The notes beneath the pieces are model-generated. The model searched no databases, was not told where the DNA came from, and was given only the letters and a program-made list of their open reading frames with translations. From positions 3,646,001-3,710,000 of the forward strand of contig JAJTWR010000263.1 of assembly GCA_021613335.1 (NCBI GenBank): a DNA stretch of 64,000 bases, in the 5' to 3' direction. This document shows, one piece after another, positions 49,413-58,929 of the stretch. The stretch is from Whitmania pigra (Eukaryota; Annelida; Clitellata; Hirudinida; Haemopidae). How positions within the stretch are numbered: position 1 is the stretch's first letter; each line of letters starts with the position of its first letter. The position numbers were made by a program, and so were the translations under genes.

Positions 49413-52400
49413 CTGAGAAATTAAAAACGCGTATTAATAAAGTGCAACAATAGTTCTCATTACAATGACACCCTTAATAAATAATAAAACTAAATGAAAA
49501 GATGTACTGATTACATTTTAATAATTAAACAATGTATGATTTACAAACCTGATTCTTTGCAAGATTTCCTAAGACATGTGAAGTTGACAATTTTAAAGCA
49601 TCATCCTCAAAAGGTGAAGACAATGAAAGATTCACGCGAGGCAACGTGGCAAATGACTCTGACTTCAAATAATAGGAAGGCCTGTTTATGGTTTGGAGAA
49701 ATGCATGAGTCTGCGGTCTAACAAGAAGTTGAAGGTTGGAGGTGGACCTATGAGCAGATTGTGAAAAAAGAGCCGGCAGCTGAGATTGCAATGTAGCAAC
49801 AGAAGAATTGAAAGCGGTTTTATTTGACTGAAGACATGAATCACATGTCTCTAAATTATCTAACAATTCAGGAATATGAAATGGTGAAGAAGTTGCAGTG
49901 CACACTGATGTCTTTGAGGAAATAACATAAGGTTCTAAATAACTTCTCAAGATGAATCCTTTACTTGCTGAAAGGAAAGTAGGGAGTTACTTTATTTACT
50001 TCATTACACATTCCTAAAAATTATGCAAACAATAGTTTTAATAAATATATATAATAATATCCGAATTTCGTTTTATAAACAAATAGTTCAAAATCAATGC
50101 AAACCGAATCAATGAACAAGGAACGCTAACATGCATCATCAATATACCATCTCTCCCTATTTCCCATTGGGTCATTCTCCTTGATAACTGCTACTACAGC
50201 ACCTTCAGCTAGCCTTGCATCCATGGCCTGAAATCCTGCAAAGTATCTCTTGACTCTGAACAACTTTTCTGGGGGGTATTTTTGCAGCAATGCTTGAGAG
50301 ACATCATGATTTTGAGCTGGATTGAAGTCAACTTTCTGCATTAAAGGATGTTGCAATAATCTTCATTATGTGTATAAATTTTGAAAATCTTTTAAGCAAT
50401 TAAAAAGCTAAAAAAAAAGCTCACAGATAGAAGTGAATCATCCATTGTAACCCTCCTAGATTTTTTAATCTCATAAGCTGCAGGATTAAAAGTGCAGGGG
50501 ATGAAACTGAAATGAGACAAAAGATCAACTGCAGCTGAGTGACAGATGTTGAATTGTTGGGCAACATTCAGCTTGGAATCCTGCTTTGCTGATGTCATTA
50601 ACTTGAGCTAGATTAAATAAATATTACATCGTAATAAGTACTATACTATACAATACTGACATAACATGTTATTTAAAAAAAAACCAAAAATCCAGATAAT
50701 CCTTAAAGCAATTATTGAAATGAGATGAAATGACAAACAATTTTTATATTCACAGAAATCCTTAGAATATATAACCTACAATTTACCAAATACAGGATAA
50801 TTTTGTGTAATTATTAAACATAAAAAGGCAAACTTTAGACAGATTATGGAGAAATTGTGTAGCTATTATTGTTATAAAATATGGATATGCAATAGCAAAT
50901 ACATTCACTGAATGCCTACATTTAACAATAATTTCATTTGTGATGCCACTTCCTGGTGATGCAAGTTCTTCAGTTCCAGGAATCGATTCAGAAGGAGTTT
51001 CAAAATCTCGAGCGAAAGCCTGTTCAGTATGGGAAGCTCATCTAGAAGTTGGGAATTCAGGGCTTCATAGTTGGACCTAACTGTATCGCCTAGCTCTTCT
51101 CTAGACTTGAAAATCATAAAATAACTTTATTTATGATTGTTTATCATTGATTCATAAATTTGCTTCCTAAATAACCATTTCCCATTCTAAAATAAATAAA
51201 TATATTTACCATCTTTACCAAACCAATGACTTCAACAAAGATATATTCAAGAGGAGACATTGTTACAACTTTTCCAAAAACATTGTCATGCAACAAATGT
51301 GTTTTTTCATAGTCTAACATATTATGTAACACATTATAAATACAATAATATTAAAGGATTTCCAATAAAGTGAAATTCTTATCTGAGATATTAAAATTGT
51401 AAAAATATTGATTCAATAAAAATTAAACATTAAATTGCAGTCACGTTCAATAAACAAACCAAATTGTCTCCAAGTGAAACATTTTGTCGAATTGAATTTT
51501 CAAAGTCCAGTAGCTTGTCGTGCCTTTTCTTGATGACTTTTAGGGGTCCTCGAAACATATTAAGGAGGCTATTAAGATGTGGAATTATTTCTGTCTCAAT
51601 CTTTACTTTCTGCATATCAATTATCAGCAGATCAAGAAAAGTCTTTCACAAGAACTTCCACTTCATAAATATGTGAAAAATAAGAACAATTTTTCAAAAC
51701 TAACAAATTCAACGCAGATACTCTTTATGATTTTTTCAAAAACTTCCCTCATTGAACCAATTTCCAGTTCTGTAGAATCATCAGCATAGTAATCGAATAT
51801 CTCTTCCACAAAAGCCAGCATAGCAGACTCAGACTCCTGTTAAATATGCAGAAATTGAATGACCATCGATTAATCAAATTTTGAGAGTTTAATGAAAATA
51901 CAATGGTGAAATCTAAAAAAAAATAATCCATAAAGCTCAAATGTTGGAAAAGGAACTCAGTTCTCATGTGGCCAATTAATCTGTACTAAGTTCCTTTAGC
52001 ACTAGAAATTTAAATCATTTCTTAATCTTAAAAAATTTTCATCATTGAGTGCCCCTGACTAGGAATCGACCAGGGACCCCAGTCCTGAATTTTTTGGCGA
52101 CCTCAGCCAATTTTAGCTGGGGAATAGTAATTGTAATAATAACAGCAATAGCAAGAGCAATAACAACAACAACAATATTAACAATTCATTTTTATAGTGC
52201 CTTGCTTAAGCATAACTTCTGAGGTACCTTGATTCTTGTAAGCTGTACATATTAAGAAGCTTAACTCAAACAAATGTGATAACTGCCCCTGTTCTAGCCC
52301 CTTTTTAAGGCTTTTTTGTAAAGGTGATTAAAAAAAACCGATAGAGATAAAAATGTGCGGATTGTTTTAAAAAATAGAAGGATCAAAGTGCCAGGGACGG

Positions 52401-55400
52401 GCATTCAAAAAAATAAAAAATCTGGAACTATTTTTAATTAATGCTTGAAAACTTTGAAGATTTTTTTAGGGTAGATCCCTGTGTGCGCTAGTTAAGTCAG
52501 TTACATATTTGCATCCTCCTGAAAAATATCTATCAGAATATGTATAACATGTATTTTTAATCCGCAGGGACGGGGTCGAAAAAGCTTCCGATAAAATCAA
52601 AACAACTTGGGCGAAATTAGAAGATTTACGAGTAATGGAGTACGAAAAAGGCGATTATGGAATAAAAAAGACTGAGCTACATAGAAGACTCAGAATCCAA
52701 AACTAAAATATTTTATGAATACATTTTTGACTGTGAAAATGTAAAATAATCTAGCAAATAAATTTTTTCAGACTTTTATGGCTTTGGCAAACCTGTGAAC
52801 AAGTGATAAAGTTGTTGAAATCCCTGAATGAGGTCCTTACAAGATTCTCAATTGATCTAAACATCTGTTCCTCTCTTTTGAACTCTTCATCTACAGTCTC
52901 ATAAAAAAATGTTTTAGAATGTTTAATCTGGCTTGTAAAATTTTACTAAAAAATAGATTTTGTGAAAATGACAATTTGTCAAATCAACGAAAATGTGCGA
53001 ACAATTTACCAAATAAAATCTAGAAACGTGATCATAAAAGTTAAATTTGTTACTTGTATGCCAACTAGCATTTGACCAATCCTAGCTAATTTTTTTTTGG
53101 TGGAATGTATGCTCAACCTCTGAATTTTGTCACTAAGTTTTGCATCTCCATCTAGCTTGTATTTTGACACTGCAAATCAAAAATCATTCAAGTTTCAATA
53201 ACTTATATTACAATAAGTAACAATATTGGCCTTTAAGCTGGCTGCTTTATCAGCAAATTATAAAGCTTTTTAAGGCCTGGCTAAGGAGCTTTGAATAAGT
53301 TCATCAAATTTCAATTCTAGAAAATCAATGCATAAGAGACATCCAGGTGTAAATAAATGCATCAAATCATATCTTAAAACAATTTATGATCAAATGAATG
53401 AGGACAAACCAAGATCTTGCTTTCTTTTGAATTCATTGATATAAGAAGCTATGTTGGCCATACATTGCATTGCTAAAGTTATATCCTCCTTTCCTGGCAC
53501 AGTGCCATCTGTACACTGAATAATTGGACATAAAATTTAGTGTCTTTACAAATTAACATCACAATATGTCAACAATGGTGAATAATTAATCTGACATTGA
53601 CCTACAAAAATAATCATGGTAAATATTTAATTCACAATGATTCATAATGCAAATAAAACACCAAATCACTTTTAGTGAATTATTCAAGTATTTTAACAGT
53701 TGATAACCTTGTCAAGTTCACTCAGCAACAGTGGATATTTCAATATTCTTTGCACAGGTTTAATTAGTATAGATGCTAGATCAAAAACAATAATTTTCTC
53801 CTTCATTGAATCAATCATCTTTCTGAAGAAGGATTGTATGTCCTTGTTCCCTTCATACTTTCAAGTTTAAATCAATAAAGTGTGAAATAAAGAACAATTC
53901 ATAACAAATTCATCACTACCCAGTGGCATACCAATTGTTTTTGCCACCCAGAATGGTCATAAGATTTGCCCTCCCCCCTCGACCATTAATAAGCTATTAA
54001 CATTCAAAATTTTGAAAAGCTCTCAAATATTTATGCTTTCCTTGACCTGAACAATTTTGTTTTCACAAGTTGGGACACATAGAAAGCAGCAGTGTCACTT
54101 CAGCTGTTTTCTATGAAACAAAACCTCACAAAACTTGAGGAAATGACATTTTTTTTGTTTCTAGCCAAATTTCATGGGGAAGCAAACCCTCCTAAAACAT
54201 GAAGGGATGGCCTTTTTTTGTGCCTAGTCTAAATTCTGGAGGCCGTTTCCCCCTGCTACCAAATCACGTCCCTGATACAATTTTCATTCTCAGCTTTGTT
54301 AACTTTTATGCAACCCAGGTTCAATAACTTGGCCAACAAATGTAACAATTATAATAAATTCCCTTTATTTTCCTTGCCTCCTTCATCATCATGGGTGTTT
54401 TCCGGGGGACCACGTAGTGATAGTTCAGTTTCTGTTAGGCAAAAACCTGACTATGTCCAGTAATCTAGCTAAGATTTCCTTTTTTTACAAATAATAAATA
54501 AAATAAAGTAGTATACTTATATATAGCTTTCAGCATTTTTGGGATTTACTTTAAATAAAAAATTTGACAGATAATTTGCATAAATACAGATAATTCACAT
54601 AAATACAAGTACAGGTAAAGCCCGAAATAAGTGAGCTAGAATAGCAAGCACAGAAGAAGGTTAAGAAAATTTGCTTTAGACACAGGATCATGTTACAACC
54701 TTAAAAACTAATTTTTATGTAAAATTTCAAATTTTTGTTACCTTTTAATTATTTTTATGCATCCCATCAAAATGCTGCCCCTTGGCATGTGCACCCCCTC
54801 CCCCCTTTGGTATTCCACTGTCACTATCAAAAATCTGTCTGCTTAGTTCAGCATGACATTACAATGGACCTCAAATGTTTTATATGTAAATCATCAAACT
54901 TTGGTCAACTTCACATGGCCGAACATTAAGACAATTAAGCAAATCTACAATTTAAATTATCAACCAACTTTTTCTAGAAGAGCAAGCACATTTTCATGAT
55001 TTCTACAGTAAGGGGCATATACTATCTTGAAGTCATTTTCCATTCTGAGGAAGCATTGACCTGGAAATATATTCAGTGATAAAATAATTTAAGAAATAAA
55101 TTCCTTGTAACATTATTAAAAAACATAGAACAACAGCATGCAAGTTGGTTCAGAGAGTTGCGTTCCTGCGAACGGTGGTGAAAGCAACATTCATTACATG
55201 TCGTGTTCGCAACCCAGCTTTCACTGCCATGGAGAGCCTTTGGGTAGGGCGCTATGTAAATGGTGGATCAGTTAACAAGCGCCTTCACATCTTATCTGGA
55301 TTCACAAGGCAGTCAAAAGATCAGCTAAATAAAAATACACAAATCAAACCTATGTTCCCAATTTGCATGAATGCAGTATCAGCACATTCTTTAAAAGATT

Positions 55401-55769
55401 CTAGAAGCAAGCGTGACAGCCTAATAACGTCATCAATGTTCCCAAACAGATTGTCTAGGTCAACATTGCTTGGACAATGCCCTGCTTTGCTGCCATCCTT
55501 GAAAGTCTCTCTGCAAAGTTCCAAGCTTATCAAATAATCAGACTCAGTCTTGATGAGCTCTTCCAAAACTTTAACTTTTTTCTCTGTTTTCCCAGGTTCA
55601 GGATGAGTTGATGGAGAAGGTGATTTTGTTGCTGAAGTAGAAGGTGGCTTTTTTGTTATGGGAGATTTTCTATAATGATCAGTATTCATATATGAAAATC
55701 CTTGGATAAAATGTTTTGGTGGGGGAGGAGGAACTGTGGTAGATTTGGCAATCTTTGTACTTGATGTTT
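49224..55769 (-). CDS. DNMBP: DNMBP (Tuba)/ARHGEF37-38-family Rho guanine-nucleotide exchange factor (5' end missing)
   Basis: Thirteen exons join without a phase conflict: 55350-55769, 54969-55060, 53708-53857, 53410-53515, 53054-53169, 52793-52897, 51705-51836, 51460-51609, 50920-51105, 50425-50607, 50131-50335, 49549-49967 and 49224-49412. They give about 817 residues up to the stop: a Pro/Ser/Thr-rich start, DH (KVLEELIKTESDYL, LIKPVQRILKYPLLL), BAR (RGPLKVIKKRHDKLLDF, NYEALNSQLLDELP), SH3 (YPPEKLF, DPMGNRERWYIDD), a Ser-rich linker and a last SH3 (ALYDF-like VLFDFGARSGLELS, GNREWWYL, NGYVPASYL). In the family DH-BAR acts on Cdc42 at membranes and junctions, and Tuba's N-terminal SH3s bind dynamin. 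Exon one starts mid-codon, so more 5' exons exist. No N-terminal SH3s were found, so ARHGEF37/38 remains an alternative name. Confidence 0.92.
49549..49967 (-). CDS. DNMBP: DNMBP-like exon L (end of SH3 and Ser-rich linker)
   Basis: Acceptor ...ccttttcag... with CA completing a codon, donor AATCAG then gtttgt. It begins SSKGFILRSYLEPYV, completing the SH3, followed by about 120 low-conservation residues rich in Ser, Thr and Leu. Such linkers vary in length within the family. Confidence 0.92.
50131..50335 (-). CDS. DNMBP: DNMBP-like exon K (first SH3 of the pair)
   Basis: Acceptor ...aatgcag, donor GATGCAT then gttagc. It encodes KVDFNPAQNHDVSQALL, QKYPPEKLFRVKRYFAG, and AVIKENDPMGNRERWYIDDA. 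YPPEKLF and KxDPMG..xRW are shared with the penultimate SH3 of DNMBP. Confidence 0.95.
50425..50607 (-). CDS. DNMBP: DNMBP-like exon J (after BAR)
   Basis: Acceptor ...tttaatctag, donor CTATCT then gtgagc. It encodes LKLMTSAKQDSKLNVAQQ to RRVTMDDSLLS and leads into the first SH3. Assignment rests on phase and position. Confidence 0.85.
50920..51105 (-). CDS. DNMBP: DNMBP-like exon I (BAR)
   Basis: Acceptor ...ttttcaag, donor TTAAAT then gtaggc. It encodes SREELGDTVRSNYEALNSQ, LLDELPILNRLSLEIL and a charged helix, matching NNYEALNAQLLDELP of DNMBP. Confidence 0.95.
51460..51609 (-). CDS. DNMBP: DNMBP-like exon H (BAR)
   Basis: Acceptor ...gatatgcag, donor AATTTG then gtttgt. It encodes KVKIETEIIPHLNSLLNMF and RGPLKVIKKRHDKLLDFENS. 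This matches the family's FTGPHKLVQKRFDKLLDF. Confidence 0.95.
51705..51836 (-). CDS. DNMBP: DNMBP-like exon G (BAR)
   Basis: Acceptor ...atttaacag, donor GAATTT then gttagt. It encodes ESESAMLAFVEEIFDYYADD to KIIKSICVEF, a helical BAR segment. Phase 0 at both ends. Confidence 0.87.
52060..52125. mobile_element. hAT-like element end in DNMBP-like intron
   Basis: TAGGAATCGACCAGGGACCC then CAATTTTAGCTGGGG parallels the left end of the 12404-13414 element (TAGAAATCAACCGGGGACCC then AAATTTTAGCCGG). The opposite end was not found, so the copy may be truncated. Confidence 0.5.
52793..52897 (-). CDS. DNMBP: DNMBP-like exon F (start of BAR)
   Basis: Acceptor tttatgag, donor CACAG then gtttgc. It encodes TVDEEFKREEQMFRSIE to NNFITCSQ, the first long BAR helix. 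The acceptor is chosen because it keeps phase 0 from exon E. Confidence 0.87.
53054..53169 (-). CDS. DNMBP: DNMBP-like exon E (DH-BAR linker)
   Basis: Acceptor ...tttgcag, donor ATACAA then gtaaca. It encodes VSKYKLDGDAKLSDKIQRLS and IHSTKKKLARIGQMLVGIQ. IQRLSIHST.KK corresponds to the ISKLNIHSIIKK segment of DNMBP. Confidence 0.93.
53410..53515 (-). CDS. DNMBP: DNMBP-like exon D (end of DH)
   Basis: Acceptor ...ttattcag, donor CTTG then gtttgt. It encodes CTDGTVPGKEDITLAM to YINEFKRKQDL, matching the family's NINEYKRRKDL. Confidence 0.93.
53708..53857 (-). CDS. DNMBP: DNMBP-like exon C (DH core)
   Basis: Acceptor ...cttgaaag, donor GACAAG then gttatc. It encodes YEGNKDIQSFFRKM to LIKPVQRILKYPLLLSELDK. 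The LIKPVQRILKYPLLL helix is the conserved DH signature that contacts the GTPase. Confidence 0.95.
53921..54820. mobile_element. Non-autonomous hAT-like transposon (900 bp) in DNMBP-like intron
   Basis: The ends are CAGTGGCATACC and, on the opposite strand, CAGTGGAATACC, a 12-bp inverted repeat with one mismatch. The flanks are tcactacc (53913-53920) and tcactatc (54821-54828), an 8-bp duplication with one mismatch. No transposase was recognised. The interior contains C-rich patches and, near 54274, a sequence that itself resembles another transposon end. It is contained within the intron between exons B and C, with both splice sites intact. Confidence 0.8.
54969..55060 (-). CDS. DNMBP: DNMBP-like exon B (DH)
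   Basis: Acceptor ...atttccag and donor GAAAAA then gttggt. It encodes GQCFLRMENDFKIVYAPYC and RNHENVLALLEK, resembling the YKIYCQNHDEAIALLE region of human DNMBP as remembered. Confidence 0.92.
55137..55330 (+). mobile_element. tRNA-derived SINE (family B, tail 1) in DNMBP-like intron
   Basis: GCATGCAAGTTGGTTCAG start, GCGAACGGTGGTGAAAGCAA, ATGTCGTGTTCGCAACCC, GGGCGCTATGTAAATGGTGG, and tail GCGCCTTCACATCTTATC to ATCAGCTAAATA. It ends about 20 bp from the 3' end of exon A, so it lies right against a splice donor. It is antisense to the gene. Confidence 0.88.
55350..55769 (-). CDS. DNMBP: DNMBP-like exon A: Pro/Ser/Thr-rich segment and start of DH
   Basis: The acceptor ...ctaattttcag is followed by AAACATC (two bases complete a codon). 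It encodes a VPPPPPK stretch, basic Ser/Thr/Pro-rich sequence, then KVLEELIKTESDYLISLELC, NLFGNIDDVIRLSR, and ends ...QIGNI plus one base before gtttga. The Pro run could bind SH3 domains. It is the most 5' exon found. Confidence 0.9.
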
Positions 55770-56769
55770 CTGAAAATTAGAACAGGAAGAACCTCAACTC
55801 ATGGAAAAGTAATTATAATCCAGCCATTCTATATATTAATTAAACCAAATCTTTTCTTAATTAAAACATTAACCAAAAAATGTTACATTTTTAATTAATA
55901 AAATAAGAAACACCAAATTCTGCTTCAGTATGCTTGCAATTCTTTTTAGAGCCTGTAACTGTACTGTAGACAGTACTTAAATATTTTCCATTTGGATTGT
56001 GTGATCAGACATTTTGTTTTATTATGCTACTAATGACTTCTCTTGACCAGCAAATTACTCATGGCTTTTGAATGGTCCTAGGTAAAGTTTAGCTCAAATT
56101 ACAAGTTCCAATTTAATCAACTTTTTTTCACTAAATGAAGCTTCACAACATGTTAAGATGGATGAATTGGGATTTTTGAGACACCATCCAAAATGAGGAC
56201 AAAGATGCAGAATATTGTGGAATTGTGGCTGGGGAAGCCAAGAAGAAAAAATTCAGTTTGTATTATGGGAAAATTTCATCAAAATAGCATTAAAGTACTT
56301 GCATTGTTCATCAATGAATAATAAAAAATAATCACCAGTTAAATAATACAAAAGTAACAGATTATCTTTATTTTCATTTGTGCACTAATCAAATCAGACT
56401 CCAAATGAGAACTGTATGACATATTTATTAGTATCACATATGCAAAGTTTCATCAAAGTAGCTAAAAGGTTGCAGATTTTTATATCTCCAAATATACATT
56501 TTATAATATTTTACATTTTAGATGTGTTTTGAATTTCTTAGAAGTCTTAACTCAATGAGTGCCTTCAATTTTGCTAGATTCAATGCCTTCTTGGGTCAAA
56601 TCTACTCTGGAATGAATGCCTCTAGCGTACCTAGTGCCGTTCACATGTTGGCAAACATAGTATGATGATATACTTTTAAATGTTTCAAGATTTTGTGAAC
56701 ATAAATTTGTCAAATCTAGTCACCAATTATTTTCATTCAGCTTAAGACATAATGTATTTAAAAATACTT

Positions 56770-56772
56770 TAA

Positions 56773-56826
<54 letters not shown>

Positions 56827-56832
56827 TAAATA
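56770..56832. repeat. (TAA)n microsatellite
   Basis: About 60 bp of AAT triplets with one ACT and one AAC interruption. Confidence 0.93.
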
Positions 56833-58443
56833 ATGCCTCTTAATCTTTGTCAAATAACTCTATTTAAGAAATAACTTACATTATAGTAGAAATGATGGTT
56901 AATTTACATAATATGAAAAATGAGGAGTTTCTTTAGTATTGAGCAAATGCATACACATGTACCATTATCACTCATACATGTGCTGGTACTTGATCCTTCA
57001 GCTCTCGTTTTGTTTATTTATCTTGATTAAACAAATAAGATGTCAAGGTAAGATATCTCACCGAATTAAAAGACATTGTCAAGAGTTCAACAAACTTAAG
57101 TTCAATCATTCATCATATCTTAAAAGCTTTGAAAACTTATGAATAAGTTCAACCACAGTATAAGCTTTAAATTTAAATTGATTCTGACAAGACCAAAGTT
57201 CCTGGTGATTCAGCTTCTTAATTTGAACATAATGAAATTTGAATATTCGGAAGTAACAGGGAAAAAAGAATAAAGAAAGTGAGAATATCATTTAAGATAT
57301 TTATGAAACCACCAAGAGCCTAAATCCCTTACTCCCCACTTCAGTATCTTATTAATTTTCAAGTAATAGAACTTGCAGGAGATAAATTATGATTCTTTTT
57401 AATTATAATAAAAAGTTCCTTACATAAGCTTGGATACATATCTGAAACACTCCAGAACTTAGAACTTTGTTCAGAATTTTTTAGAAATTTCACAAAAAGT
57501 ATTCCTAAAGGTTCCCATTAGCATGTAAGAAATTAAAGAATCAATTATTTAGCTTCCTTCACTATTGAAAATTAGTTTCATTTTATATTATCACATTTAA
57601 AAGGTGGAAAACTTCACAGGGTAGGTGCCACCCTAACTTGAGTTAACTAAAAATCCTAATATGGACAATTATTACGTCTAGATTTGAGAACAAATTGAGA
57701 ACATGATCATAAATAATGACGAAATGTTTTCAATTGTCAATAAAAAGCTATTGATTTTGAAAGATACTTGAAAATAAGTGATGAAGTTACAAGTGAGAAT
57801 TTGGCTAAAAATAATCAGAACAATTTTATAATTAAAGTGAATAAACTCCACCATTCATTAAGGAAAAATGTGCAATCCACAACCTAGCATAAAACAGAAG
57901 AAACAGTAATTTTATAAATTAAAAAGAAACATCTCTACTTTAAATTCATGAATAAATAAAGGTAATATTTAAAAAGAGACGGTTTTGAGAAACTCTAGCT
58001 AAGAGAAAAATTCAAAGCAATACTTAATTGTTATTCTACAGCTCTCACAAGAACTCTTAATACAATGAACATCTCTAACAAAGTCATATCTCGTTTTCAA
58101 GGCAGGCCAATACAGTTCATCAGACCTAATTAGTACTCTTTAGATCTGTTGCACCACATGAAGTAATTAAGCATAATAATAAAATAAAATAATTAGGCAT
58201 TCCCCCATTTAAAAATGCTAAGCATTGATAACTGACTTTAAAATGCAAATTAATCACCTCCAATGTATGCATAATTCTTTGCACCACTAAACAACGTTCA
58301 AAATGAATAGAATCACATCATCTGCAGCACCAACAAAAATCTCATGCTCAGTGCCTACACTCACTTTAACTAAACCCATAAAGATTGTGATTCTTTGGTA
58401 TTATTTTCTAAATTAATTTCCAATAAAATCTCAGTAATTACTT

Positions 58444-58630
58444 GAAGTGCAAGTTAACTCAAAAGATTGAATTTCTAAACAAAAATATTCTGAGCTGTCA
58501 GTGATGATGTCATGTTCACAACCCAATTTACACTACTGTTGGAACTGCTGGTGGAAAGCAATGGTCGACAAAAACACCTATGATGCTATGAACAAGATAA
58601 GCTATCATTATGTAAATATTAACAATGATA
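58444..58630 (+). mobile_element. Degraded tRNA-derived SINE (family B)
   Basis: AAGTGCAAGTTAACTCAAAAG corresponds to the family-B head, and ATGTCATGTTCACAACCC to its B-box region, followed by TTTACACTACTG. Many substitutions mark it as an old copy. Its borders are approximate. Confidence 0.5.
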
Positions 58631-58929
58631 ATGATAATAAAAATTATGTTGGAGAACATGTTGTTGTTTAGTGAGCTTAGTGTTGTTAAGTGTAGATTTG
58701 AGGTCTAGAGTTTAAGCAATTAAAATTTATTTAAAGTTAATTTGTTTGATCTTTTTTTTGTCTTTATCTGTTGTTCATGTCCCCTACTGCTGGTTTGTCT
58801 TTTGGTGAACAACTTACTTCCTTGAATGAAATATAAAAAGGGAAAATCTAAACTGCCTACCTGTACCAAAGATTTGTTTCATCTGAAGAAGCAGGTTAGC
58901 TTACAAATCTGCATTCCACAGCAGTGTAC

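Larger units (their letters stand above)
55770..58899. other. Region upstream of the first recognised DNMBP-like exon
   Basis: AT-rich sequence in which I could not find another exon of the gene or any SH3-coding frame. It includes a (TAA)n tract (56770-56832) and a degraded SINE near 58.45 kb. Confidence 0.5.

Noticed and set aside
51211..51321. Minus-strand frame YEKTHLLHDNVFGKV... between two BAR exons, with acceptor- and donor-like borders
   Set aside because: Its start phase does not fit the preceding exon (which ends in phase 0), and the flanking exons join directly in a way that matches the family.
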